Shown here one piece after another: positions 1 to 6,090 of a DNA stretch of 7,241 bases (position 1 is the stretch's first letter; each line of letters begins with the position of its first letter). The stretch covers positions 1 to 7,241 of the forward strand of contig CALVFC010000073.1 in assembly GCA_944326735.1 (NCBI GenBank). The letters are read 5' to 3'. Under the pieces are notes generated by a model. The model ran no database searches. It was not told where the DNA came from and saw only the letters and a program-made list of their open reading frames with translations. The stretch comes from an uncultured Limosilactobacillus sp. GTDB taxonomy: Bacteria > Bacillota > Bacilli > Lactobacillales > Lactobacillaceae. The translations under genes and the position numbers were made by a program.

Positions 1-1
1 C

Positions 2-619
2 TTTAGCGGCGACTTCAACTGGTGGATTTTATTGTTATTAGTAGTGCTTTTCTTCGCTGCGGCCTTGGCTCCATTATTCTATGGATTTAAGCTACCAAAC
101 CAGCAGCGGATCTTTGAACTGACATGTAGTGCCTTTGAAGCTGGCGTGGGGGAAGAAACGTTATTCCGCTTTGCCCTTCTGGGGATTCTCTTTGATGTTC
201 TCCACAATGTCCGGCAACGGCTCCCCATTGCGTTGGTGATTTCCGCAGTTCTCTTTGGCCTGATGCACCTGAGTAATATCCTGCTTGCTGGCCAGTCAGT
301 TCCACTGACAATTTATCAGGCTTTGAATACCACGCTGGTGGGTCTGTTCCTCGCCGTCACGTATGTTTACACCGGTCAGTTATGGCTGGTGATGCTGATG
401 CACTTCACTAGTGATTGGATTGGCTTTGTCACTTCCAATAGCAGTAGTATTGTTGGTTCATTAACCATTAATGATTGGCTGTCACTCCTATTGGTCGCTG
501 TGGTGGTCATCGTATTAACTGTTTGGATGATGTTTGGCCAACGCCGGAATGTCATGGAGCGCCACGTGGATCGCTTAACGGGTAAGCACCAGCACTTTGG
601 CTTCTCAATTCAATATTAG
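2..619 (+). CDS. CPBP-family intramembrane metalloprotease (5' end missing)
   Basis: The reading frame is open to the left edge (codons from base 2 read FSGDFNWWILL), so the start lies outside the window; the TTG at 32 is only an internal leucine codon. The visible part has several hydrophobic membrane segments and the three hallmarks of the CPBP (CAAX protease and bacteriocin-processing, ABI) family: EETLFR at 152-169 (EExxxR), then FGLMH (FxxxH), then MHFTSDW (HxxxD/N). In this family the Glu and His residues form an intramembrane metal-dependent active site. Lactic acid bacteria use such proteins for bacteriocin immunity or peptide and membrane-protein maturation, but no bacteriocin gene is visible here, so the substrate is unknown. 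The C-terminal tail is short, basic and presumably cytoplasmic (QRRNVMERHVDR). The gene ends just before a bidirectional terminator. Confidence 0.85.
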   Translation, partial: FSGDFNWWILLLLVVLFFAAALAPLFYGFKLPNQQRIFELTCSAFEAGVGEETLFRFALLGILFDVLHNVRQRLPIALVISAVLFGLMHLSNILLAGQSVPLTIYQALNTTLVGLFLAVTYVYTGQLWLVMLMHFTSDWIGFVTSNSSSIVGSLTINDWLSLLLVAVVVIVLTVWMMFGQRRNVMERHVDRLTGKHQHFGFSIQY

Positions 620-626
620 CGATAAG

Positions 627-671
627 AAAACCGTCACCTTCGTGAATCACGAAGATGGCGGTCTTTTCTTT
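627..671. terminator. Bidirectional intrinsic terminator between convergent genes
   Basis: A 15-bp stem pairs 630-644 (ACCGTCACCTTCGTG) with 648-662 (CACGAAGATGGCGGT) around a 3-base loop. It contains one G-U pair and one C-A mismatch. It is flanked by an A-rich run on the left and CTTTTCTTTATT on the right, so a U-tract follows the hairpin on either strand. It sits 10 bases after the protease stop and 18 bases after the last permease stop, and serves both convergent units. Confidence 0.85.
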
Positions 672-680
672 ATTCTTGTT

Positions 681-1334
681 TTAAGCCATGTGGTGGTCTA
701 AGTAACGGGCGAGTAGTGAAAGTGAGTAACAAACAATGAAGTACATTACTGCTAACGCCACGAACATTGGAATAATGTAATTCGTGTTTTGCCCGTAGAT
801 GATTTGGGCGTGGTACATCAATTCGGGGAGCACAATAATGGTTGCCAGAGACGTATCCTTGACCAGGGAGATAAACTGGGAAACTAATGCTGGCAGCATG
901 TTCTTAATCGCCTGTGGTAAGACGATTAGGCGCAATGCTTGCCACTTAGTTAGCCCATTCGCCAATGCCCCTTCAGTTTGCCCATAATCGATTGAGAGGA
1001 TCCCAGAACGCACGATTTCTGCTACCATGGCTGATTCAAAAATGGTCAGGGCCATGATAGCGGCCGGGATGATTTCCGGCTTGATCCCGATGTTTGGTAA
1101 ACCAAAGTAGGTGAAGAAGATGATCAACAGGAGGGGCAGGTTCCGGATCAGATCAATGATAAAGCCCACGATTGCCGAAACGTAATGGATCTTTTCATAA
1201 CGGATAATGCCGAGCAGCGTCCCAATAATAAAACTACAGATGATTGAAGCCACGGAGATTTCAATCGTGATCCATAATCCTTGGAGGAGGAAACGGACGT
1301 TAATCCATGAATAAGCATCAATAAAGTTTTGCAT
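681..1334 (-). CDS. Polar amino acid ABC transporter permease (last gene of operon)
   Basis: Inner-membrane permease of the His/Glu/Gln/Arg/opine ABC importer family (217 residues, a normal length). It pairs with the neighbouring permease to form the translocation pore for an amino acid delivered by the lipoprotein encoded upstream. The EAA loop that docks on the ATPase is clear at residues 121-140 (EGALANGLTKWQALRLIVLP) and is followed by the conserved QFISLVKDTSL segment. About five hydrophobic segments are visible. The ATG has the ribosome binding site AGGGGAGG and lies 13 bases after the stop of the upstream permease, so the two are translated from one message. It is a clear paralogue of that permease: LL-GLW-TI near the N-terminus, the EAA loop and the LPQA-K segment align without gaps. 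Substrate assignment rests on the operon as a whole. Confidence 0.93.
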   Translation of the reverse strand: MQNFIDAYSWINVRFLLQGLWITIEISVASIICSFIIGTLLGIIRYEKIHYVSAIVGFIIDLIRNLPLLLIIFFTYFGLPNIGIKPEIIPAAIMALTIFESAMVAEIVRSGILSIDYGQTEGALANGLTKWQALRLIVLPQAIKNMLPALVSQFISLVKDTSLATIIVLPELMYHAQIIYGQNTNYIIPMFVALAVMYFIVCYSLSLLARYLDHHMA

Positions 1335-1347
1335 ATTTCCGCCTCCC

Positions 1348-1989
1348 CTAAGCTAATTTCTTTTCCAGGTGCCGCATGTAATAACTGAGCGGCAACGTGA
1401 TAATCAGGTACATGATGCCGACGATGAAGTAGGTTGGAATCGTCTGCAGGGTATCGTTGGCAATCATGTTCCCTTCATACATCAGGTCAAAGCCGGCCAC
1501 AAAGGCTAGGACAGACGAGTTCTTAACCAGGTTAATAAATTGATTGCCGAGCGGTGGAATGATTACCTTGAAGGCTTGGGGAAGGATAATGTAACGCATT
1601 GCTTGGCCCGTGGTTAATCCATTTGCCAACGCCCCTTCCAGCTGGCCAGCTTCAACGGAATTGATTCCGGCCCGCACCGTTTCCGCAATAAAGGCGGAAG
1701 TGTAGAGGGTCAGGCCAATTGTCCCGGCGGTGAAACCACTAATCTTCGTGAAGTACATTGGTACAATCAGGAAGAATGCCATCGCAATTACCAGCAAGGG
1801 GATGTTCCGAAAGACTTCCACATACACTGAACCAATGATCCGCACTATCTTAAACCGGGAAATTTCCAGAAGCGCAAAGAAGGTGCCGATGATCATACTG
1901 CCGATTAAGGCAATCACACTACATAAAATGGTGTTCCAGAGGCCGCTCAGGAGGGATGGCCACTGACTACTAATAATTTCTAACCTTAT
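1348..1989 (-). CDS. Polar amino acid ABC transporter permease with apparent ATA start
   Basis: Second permease of the importer; about 213 residues if started at 1989. The EAA loop lies at about residues 118-137 (EGALANGLTTGQAMRYIILP). The first conventional start codon in frame is GTG at 1917. That start has no ribosome binding site and would remove 24 residues, including the start of the first membrane segment. The codons upstream of it read RLEIISSQWPSLLSGLWNTI, and LL-GLW-TI matches the N-terminus of the neighbouring permease, so this stretch is clearly coding. An in-frame stop at 2008-2010 confines the start. Within those limits the only position with a proper AGGAG (1998-2002, 8-base spacing) is the ATA at 1987-1989, which overlaps the TAA stop of the preceding gene. 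The family call is firm. The exact start is inferred and may reflect a G-to-A change in an original ATGA overlap, or a sequence error. Confidence 0.82.
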   Translation of the reverse strand: MRLEIISSQWPSLLSGLWNTILCSVIALIGSMIIGTFFALLEISRFKIVRIIGSVYVEVFRNIPLLVIAMAFFLIVPMYFTKISGFTAGTIGLTLYTSAFIAETVRAGINSVEAGQLEGALANGLTTGQAMRYIILPQAFKVIIPPLGNQFINLVKNSSVLAFVAGFDLMYEGNMIANDTLQTIPTYFIVGIMYLIITLPLSYYMRHLEKKLA

Positions 1990-2816
1990 CGTTTCATCTC
2001 CTGATCGTTAACTCCTTTAACGTTACCGAACCACTTTAATAGAAGGCGGTTATAAGTCCCGTTTTTCTCCAACCGCGCCAATGCCCAGTTGAGCTTGTTA
2101 CGGAAACGTTCCTGGTTCTTATTAACCGCAATTCCGTATGGTTCCTTAGTAAAGTTTCCACCAACAACTTCGTAACCAGGGTTTTCACTGGCCATCCCGT
2201 AAAGAATCCCGTTATCAGTTGTCAATGCTTGACCCTGCTTAGATTTAAGGGCGGTCATCGCCTGGGCGTAGTCCGATAGTTGTAGGACCCGCGCTTTGGG
2301 AGCAATTTTGGCAACGTTCTTAACTGAATTAGAACCGGAAACCCCCAGGATCACAGCACCCTTATGGTTGAGGTCCTGGATGTTTTTAATCGGGCTGCCC
2401 TTTTTGACCAGCAGTGACTGACCGGCATCAAAGTAGGAGTGGGTAAAGTCAACTTGTTTTGCTCGGTCCGGCGTGATTGTCATGGTGGCCATGATCGCGT
2501 CAATGTTACCGTTCTTTAGTAGGGGAACCCGGGTACCCGAGGTAACAGGAACAAAGACACATTTACCGTCTTTACCGAGAATCTCTTTGGTCATGGCCTT
2601 AGCAAGGTCAATTTCAAATCCTTCCAGCTTACCGGTCCGGATATTTTCCAAACCAAAGAGGCGGGTATCCGATTTAACACCCCAGGTAATCTGCTTACTC
2701 TTCATGTCCGCAGAGAGCACATCCCGGTTAGCTACAGACTGGTTACTGCAGCCGGCAAGACCACCAACGGTCAGGAGGACAGCACAGAGAGCAATCCAAT
2801 GCCATAATTTTTTCAT
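1986..2816 (-). CDS. Amino acid ABC transporter substrate-binding lipoprotein
   Basis: Extracellular solute-binding protein, family 3 (PBP type 2 fold), 276 residues. It captures a polar amino acid at the cell surface and passes it to the two permeases. A lipoprotein signal is clear: MKKLWHW, a hydrophobic stretch, then lipobox LAGC with the lipidated Cys at residue 23. Family hallmarks follow: GFEIDLAKA at 67-75, R96 in the RVPLLKNGNIDA segment, TITPDRAKQVDFTHSYF at 113-129 and EPYGIAVNK at 225-233. The sequence most resembles glutamine/glutamate/aspartate binders (GlnH, GluB, PEB1 type), but the substrate cannot be fixed from sequence alone. The ATG follows AGGAGGCAGAACA, in which the ribosome binding site overlaps the TAG of the ATPase gene. 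Its stop overlaps the proposed start of the next permease. The gene lies between the ATPase and permease genes, a common order in lactobacilli. Confidence 0.93.
   Translation of the reverse strand: MKKLWHWIALCAVLLTVGGLAGCSNQSVANRDVLSADMKSKQITWGVKSDTRLFGLENIRTGKLEGFEIDLAKAMTKEILGKDGKCVFVPVTSGTRVPLLKNGNIDAIMATMTITPDRAKQVDFTHSYFDAGQSLLVKKGSPIKNIQDLNHKGAVILGVSGSNSVKNVAKIAPKARVLQLSDYAQAMTALKSKQGQALTTDNGILYGMASENPGYEVVGGNFTKEPYGIAVNKNQERFRNKLNWALARLEKNGTYNRLLLKWFGNVKGVNDQEMKR
1998..2002 (-). promoter_or_regulatory. Ribosome binding site that locates the permease start
   Basis: AGGAG on the - strand, inside the last codons of the binding-protein gene, 8 bases before the ATA at 1989-1987. The only nearby ATG (1997-1995) belongs to the binding-protein frame and runs into its TAA two codons later. 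The site therefore has no conventional start codon to serve, which supports initiation at the ATA. Confidence 0.6.
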
Positions 2817-2827
2817 TGTTCTGCCTC

Positions 2828-3568
2828 CTAGTGACCACTGATTTTACTCATGAAGTCACGCGCCCGTTGGGTACTTGGCTGGTCATCGAAGAACTTGGCG
2901 GTAGAGTCATCTTCCAAGATGCGGCCATCAGCCATGAAAATGACCCGGTCGGCAACGGCACGGGCAAAGCCCATTTCGTGGGTCACCACAAGCATCGTCA
3001 TATTTGAGTTTTCCGCGATGTCTTTCATAACGTCCAGCACGTCATCGATCATTTCGGGGTCGAGGGCACTCGTTGGTTCATCAAAAAGGAGGCACTTTGG
3101 CTTCATTGCCAGACTACGGGCAATCGCAATCCGCTGCTTTTGACCACCGGACAACTGGGCGGGCATCTTTTCTGCTTGGCTTTCCAATCCAACTTTCTTG
3201 AGTAGTTGCATTGCTAATTCGCGGTTTTCTTCTTCTGGCCGCTTCAAAACGATCCGTGGAGCGAGCATGATATTTTCCAGAACCGTTTTATTGTTGTAGA
3301 GGTTGAAGTGCTGGAAAACCATTCCGACATCCTTACGAATCAGGTTGACGTTGGTCTTCTTATCGGCGAGGTCAAAACCGTTGACAATTAATTGACCGTC
3401 ACGAATGGGGTCCAGTCCGTTGATTGTGCGAATTAGACTACTTTTTCCAGAACCGGATGGGCCAATCAGGACCACCGTCTCCCCAGCATCGATGGTGAGG
3501 TTAATGTCCTTGAGTGCATGGAATTTGCCATAGTACTTTTGGACATTGTGGAATTCAATCATTGACAT
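2828..3568 (-). CDS. Polar amino acid ABC transporter ATP-binding protein
   Basis: Cytoplasmic ATPase of the GlnQ/HisP type (246 residues) that powers the importer. All ABC motifs are intact: Walker A GPSGSGKS at 36-43, Q-loop Gln 86 in VFQHFNLY, signature LSGGQ at 139-143, Walker B CLLFDE ending at Glu 164, D-loop SALD at 167-170 and switch His 197 in VVTHEMGFA. I chose the ATG at 3568 (MSMIEFHNV) because GGGGGA at 3579-3584 lies 10 bases before it. The frame can be extended to a TTG at 3586, but that codon has no ribosome binding site and adds six unconserved residues. A start at the ATG at 3562 is also possible. First gene of the four-gene operon; its stop is 11 bases before the next ATG. 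Confidence 0.95.
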   Translation of the reverse strand: MSMIEFHNVQKYYGKFHALKDINLTIDAGETVVLIGPSGSGKSSLIRTINGLDPIRDGQLIVNGFDLADKKTNVNLIRKDVGMVFQHFNLYNNKTVLENIMLAPRIVLKRPEEENRELAMQLLKKVGLESQAEKMPAQLSGGQKQRIAIARSLAMKPKCLLFDEPTSALDPEMIDDVLDVMKDIAENSNMTMLVVTHEMGFARAVADRVIFMADGRILEDDSTAKFFDDQPSTQRARDFMSKISGH

Positions 3569-3578
3569 TTTCTTAAAA

Positions 3579-3584
3579 TCCCCC
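3579..3584 (-). promoter_or_regulatory. Ribosome binding site of the ABC ATPase gene
   Basis: GGGGGA on the - strand, 10 bases upstream of the ATG at 3568. It is weaker than the AGGAGG sites of the downstream genes, but it is the only purine-rich site near the start and favours 3568 over the TTG at 3586. Confidence 0.5.
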
Positions 3585-3599
3585 AATGTAGTTTATAAA

Positions 3600-3622
3600 T
3601 TTGTTAATGAAACATTCACAAA
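3600..3622. promoter_or_regulatory. 23-bp palindrome at the ABC operon transcription start (candidate operator)
   Basis: Arms TTTGTTAATG (3600-3609) and CATTCACAAA (3613-3622) are reverse complements at 9 of 10 positions, separated by AAA. The dyad begins about 9 bases downstream of the -10 box, so it would cover the transcription start and first transcribed bases, a classic repressor position. In RNA it could form a 10-pair stem with one mismatch and a 3-base loop, but no U-tract follows, so it is not a terminator. The half-site TTCACAA recurs inverted as TTGTGAA at 3651-3657, at the -35 region. It fits neither the GlnR (TGTNA-N7-TNACA) nor the ArgR box spacing exactly, so the regulator is unknown. 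Confidence 0.5.
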
Positions 3623-3630
3623 CGCCTCTA

Positions 3631-3659
3631 ATTATAGAACTTTTATATGGTTGTGAACA
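3631..3659 (-). promoter_or_regulatory. Promoter of the amino acid ABC operon
   Basis: A perfect TATAAT -10 box on the - strand at 3636-3631. Upstream lies TTCACA (3657-3652, five of six matches to TTGACA, but with a short 15-base spacer); the alternative reading TGTTCA (3659-3654) has the ideal 17-base spacer but a poorer match. The predicted leader before the ATPase ATG is about 55 bases, too short for a T-box or large riboswitch. The promoter lies just beyond the oxidase gene's terminator, so the operon is transcribed independently. Confidence 0.7.
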
Positions 3660-3667
3660 GCTTCCCT

Positions 3668-3720
3668 AAAAGAAAAACACCGCCACCACAACAGAGAATT
3701 CTGTCGGGTAGCAGTGTTTG
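3668..3720 (-). terminator. Intrinsic terminator of the multicopper oxidase gene
   Basis: Long hairpin: 3707-3719 pairs with 3675-3687 (13 pairs including two G-U), continued by 3700-3706 with 3689-3695 (7 pairs including one G-U). There is one bulged base at 3688 and a 4-base loop at 3696-3699. On the - strand it is followed by a run read as TTTTTCTTTTAGG. It starts 14 bases after the oxidase stop. Confidence 0.9.
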
Positions 3721-3733
3721 TAGAATGGCATTA

Positions 3734-5269
3734 TTACATTTCCATTCCCATCTTCTTATAAGAATCCATTCCACCGAGCCATAACTGGTCCATTGGGACG
3801 TGGCGTTCTTCTGCGAAAGCCTTCATCAATGTCATGTGATCCATAAGTTTGTATTTCTTATCTGGATCAGCAGGATCAACGACTTGCAGCTGGGCCATCA
3901 TGCCGCCATCTTCGTGTTCAATGATGTGGCAGTGGTACATGAAGACGCCTGGAACATCGAACCAGAGCTTGATTTTAACGTGTTCGCCAGGGTTAATTGC
4001 GACGGTATCCTTGAGCCCTAATTCATTTGGATAAGGGGCGTGGCCGTCACGAGAAATGACTTCAAAGGCGGTCCCGTGCATGTGGTAAGGGTGAATCATG
4101 CCAGGAGCGGGGTTAGTGTTGCAGATATCCCAAATTTGAACTTGGTGCAGTGGCATCTTGAAATCAATCCGGTCCATCTTAAACTTCTTCCCGTTCATGG
4201 CAACGGATTCGTCCATTCCATCGAGGGTTACATGATGTACTGGTACATCAGGATCAACTTCTGGATCTGGCCGCTGGTACAAAGTGTCTGGCAGAACAGT
4301 ATTGTCCGGCTTAAATTCGTGGATCCGGAAGTGAACCAATGGAACATCGTCGGAGTACAGGATGACTTCATCACCAGGCTTGTACTTGCCAAAGTCAACG
4401 ATGATTTCTTGCCGCTCAGCACAGGTAATGAGGAGCTTGTTCATCTTGACAGGGTGTGGTAACAGACTCAGATCACCAGCAATTTGGGTGAATGGCAGGT
4501 CGTCGGAGAAGTGGAGCCGCCATTCACGCCGGTTGGCGCCGTCTAAGAAACGGAGACGAACTTTTTGCGTGGTGACATCGAAGTAGGGATTGATTGTCCC
4601 GTTGATCATTGGTGTTGGTCCCGCAACCCCATCTGGATCATAATCAGCCCGGTAATCCCACTGGTTGTTTTCGTGGAAGCGCCGGTCTTGCAAGATGATT
4701 GGCAGGTCATCAACACCGTAGTTGCGTGGCAATGGGAGGCTAGCTTCATGTTCATCTTGGACGATGGCACCGGCTGCCAAACCATGCCAAACTTGTTCAG
4801 CAGTTGATGGACATGGGTGGGCGTGGAGCCAAACGAATGCAGCTGGTTGGTTAATCTTAAAGCTGACGTCCCGACTTTGGCCCGGGTAAACAGGGGCGTG
4901 GCAGCCACCATCTTCAATTGGCCCAGGGATAGCTAAACCGTGCCAGTGGAATGTAGTGACTTCTGGCAAGTGGTTGACCAGGTGCAAGTGAATCGTCTTT
5001 CCACGCTTAAAGACAACTGTTTGCCCGAGAAGAGGGGCGTTGTATCCCCAGGTCTTGGTCTTTTGGCCGGGTAGTAACTGGACCTCACCAGTTTGGGCAA
5101 CGATTGTATAGTACATATCTGTTGCCGTTTCTTTATCAGGCTTCAATAAACTAGGAATGTTTAATGGCTGTTGTTCCGTTTGGGGTTCTTCCAGGGGAAC
5201 ATAGCCACCGTCATGGTAATCGTAGGCTGCTTCATCATAGAAGTAGTTGGTAATCATATCTTCTGCCAT
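3734..5269 (-). CDS. Multicopper oxidase (laccase-like), cytoplasmic form
   Basis: Multicopper oxidase of 511 residues with cupredoxin domains, of the CueO/SufI/bacterial laccase type. It couples one-electron oxidation of substrates (phenols, Cu(I), Fe(II), Mn(II), possibly biogenic amines) to reduction of O2 to water. All four copper-binding segments are intact: HWHG at 108-111, HAH at 149-151, HPYHMHG at 393-399 and HCHIIEHEDGGM at 446-457, with type 1 ligands His393, Cys447, His452 and axial Met457. There is no Sec, Tat or lipoprotein signal; the N-terminus is acidic and tyrosine-rich (NYFYDEAAYDYHDGGY), so a cytoplasmic location is inferred. The C-terminus is Met-rich, ending KKMGMEM. The ATG is preceded by AAGGAGG (5277-5283, 7-base spacing), and the gene ends in tandem TAA stops. 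Related lactobacillus enzymes have been described as laccases. It is divergent from usp and near the VIT genes. Confidence 0.95.
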   Translation of the reverse strand: MAEDMITNYFYDEAAYDYHDGGYVPLEEPQTEQQPLNIPSLLKPDKETATDMYYTIVAQTGEVQLLPGQKTKTWGYNAPLLGQTVVFKRGKTIHLHLVNHLPEVTTFHWHGLAIPGPIEDGGCHAPVYPGQSRDVSFKINQPAAFVWLHAHPCPSTAEQVWHGLAAGAIVQDEHEASLPLPRNYGVDDLPIILQDRRFHENNQWDYRADYDPDGVAGPTPMINGTINPYFDVTTQKVRLRFLDGANRREWRLHFSDDLPFTQIAGDLSLLPHPVKMNKLLITCAERQEIIVDFGKYKPGDEVILYSDDVPLVHFRIHEFKPDNTVLPDTLYQRPDPEVDPDVPVHHVTLDGMDESVAMNGKKFKMDRIDFKMPLHQVQIWDICNTNPAPGMIHPYHMHGTAFEVISRDGHAPYPNELGLKDTVAINPGEHVKIKLWFDVPGVFMYHCHIIEHEDGGMMAQLQVVDPADPDKKYKLMDHMTLMKAFAEERHVPMDQLWLGGMDSYKKMGMEM

Positions 5270-5392
5270 GTTGCGACCTCCTTAATATTATGTACGCTTT
5301 TATGATAATCGTCTTGCCCCAAAAATGCTATTGATTCAAATAAGAATTTTTAAACTTAACCACTTTACTTTTAGAATAACCAAAATAATATA

Positions 5393-5420
5393 TTTACAAA
5401 TGCCAGAACAGTAGTAACAT
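5393..5420 (+). promoter_or_regulatory. Likely promoter of the universal stress protein gene
   Basis: TTTACA (5393-5398, five of six matches to the -35 consensus), a 16-base spacer, and TAACAT (5415-5420, four of six matches to TATAAT). This predicts a leader of roughly 64 bases before the ATG at 5491, which contains the hairpin at 5440-5462. Confidence 0.45.
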
Positions 5421-5439
5421 AGTAGATGAATCTTTACTG

Positions 5440-5462
5440 CGATCGAGATAATCAATTGATCG
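5440..5462 (+). promoter_or_regulatory. Hairpin in the usp leader
   Basis: CGATCGA (5440-5446) pairs with TTGATCG (5456-5462) through seven pairs, one of them G-U, around a 9-base loop. It lies within the predicted 5' untranslated region, 12 bases ahead of the AGAGAGGGG ribosome binding site region (5474-5482), and has no U-tract. Role unknown; it could stabilise the message or be a protein site. Confidence 0.3.
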
Positions 5463-5490
5463 TCAGGACCACAGAGAGGGGAATCATTTC

Positions 5491-5967
5491 ATGTTTGAAA
5501 TCAAGCCAAAGCGATTCAAGAAGATTTTAGTCGGTGTTGATGATGCACCGGACGCCCGGGCAGCATTCTCATACGCTGTTGATAAGGCAAAGCGTGATGG
5601 CTCTGAATTAGGAATTGTTTCTATTTTGGAAACTGGTAACGTCAATGTTTACCAAATTCTTGATAAGGACTATGTTCACAGTTCTGCTGATGAATTGCGT
5701 AAGCGCGTTAACGAATACGTTAAGGCTGCTGTTGACTACGGTGTTGATCCCGATAAGATCACGGGAATTGTTGACCAAGGTGAACGTCCTGCTGAACGGA
5801 TTTGCAACCACGTTATCCCAGCCTTCCAACCAGACTTATTAGTCGTTGGTTCGATTGGTAAGTGGGGTAACCGGAAGGCTGTTGGTTCACAAGCTTCCTA
5901 CATGACTAAGCATGCCGGCACTTCCGTTTTTGTTATCCGGACTACTGCCGTTGAACGTTACGAATAA
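5491..5967 (+). CDS. Universal stress protein (UspA family)
   Basis: Single-domain UspA-family protein of 158 residues with a Rossmann-like alpha/beta fold, cytoplasmic and usually dimeric; members bind ATP or AMP and support stress survival. The N-terminal strand KKILVGVDDAPDARAAFSYA (residues 10-29) is typical and carries the conserved Asp17. The C-terminal half has the nucleotide-loop pattern VVGSIGKWG...VGS (Gly120, Gly123, Gly132-Ser133), ending with the SVFVIR strand. The spacing is Gly-2-Gly-8-Gly-Ser, one residue shorter than the G2xG9xG(S/T) of the ATP-binding archetype MJ0577, so nucleotide binding is likely but not certain. AGAGAGGGG precedes the ATG by 8 to 9 bases. It appears monocistronic, with its own promoter and terminator. 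Neighbouring metal genes suggest a stress context, but partners are unknown. Confidence 0.93.
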   Translation: MFEIKPKRFKKILVGVDDAPDARAAFSYAVDKAKRDGSELGIVSILETGNVNVYQILDKDYVHSSADELRKRVNEYVKAAVDYGVDPDKITGIVDQGERPAERICNHVIPAFQPDLLVVGSIGKWGNRKAVGSQASYMTKHAGTSVFVIRTTAVERYE

Positions 5968-5975
5968 TTTTCCGT

Positions 5976-5995
5976 TTTCTAACTGATTTTAGAAA
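5976..5995. repeat. TTTCTAA / TTAGAAA inverted repeat after usp
   Basis: Perfect 7-base arms TTTCTAA (5976-5982) and TTAGAAA (5989-5995) with a 6-base spacer, between the usp stop and its terminator. The core TTCTAA...TTAGAA recurs at 6122-6140 in front of the vit gene with a 7-base spacer. It could be a regulatory dyad or simply an AU-rich stem abutting the terminator. Confidence 0.35.
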
Positions 5996-5996
5996 T

Positions 5997-6032
5997 AAAG
6001 GAGCTTCACGAATGACTCGTGGCTCCTTTTTT
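5997..6032 (+). terminator. Intrinsic terminator of usp
   Basis: AAAGGAGC (5997-6004) pairs with GCTCCTTT (6022-6029), and CACGA (6007-6011) with TCGTG (6017-6021). There is a 2-base TT bulge and a 5-base loop. Six Ts (6027-6032) end the structure. It separates usp from the vit transcription unit. Confidence 0.85.
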
Positions 6033-6090
6033 GATTGGAATAATAATTTGGAATTCTTATAAATAGTGAAAATCTTTTAAAAGAACGGCT

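Larger units (their letters stand above)
5270..5490. other. Divergent intergenic region between oxidase and usp genes
   Basis: 221 AT-rich bases hold the start signals of both genes. For the oxidase (- strand) the only reasonable -10 is TATCAT at 5307-5302, without a convincing -35, so that promoter is uncertain. No CopY-type operator (TACANNTGTA) and no CIRCE element is visible, so copper or heat control is not supported by the sequence. The stretch 5332-5345 contains ATTC-n6-GAAT, a weak dyad. A half-site TTTTAGAAT at 5369-5377 resembles the dyads near 5977 and 6122. Confidence 0.5.

Noticed and set aside
32..34. TTG at 32 as start of the CPBP gene
   Set aside because: The frame is open upstream to base 2 and reads hydrophobic membrane-type sequence, and there is no ribosome binding site; the gene starts outside the window.
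2473..2841. Long + strand open frame opposite the binding-protein gene
   Set aside because: It lies antisense to a well-supported lipoprotein gene, shows no recognisable domain, and has no ribosome binding site or promoter.
3587..3633. T-box or amino acid riboswitch in the ABC operon leader
   Set aside because: The predicted leader is only about 55 bases, and holds no T-box sequence or terminator/antiterminator pair.
4040..4462. 140-codon + strand open frame inside the oxidase gene
   Set aside because: It is a shadow of the antisense oxidase coding sequence, whose copper motifs are intact; no independent evidence.
5270..5490. Search for a copper-responsive CopY operator upstream of the oxidase
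   Set aside because: No TACANNTGTA element is present on either strand; the nearest match, TACAAATG at 5396, lacks the second half.
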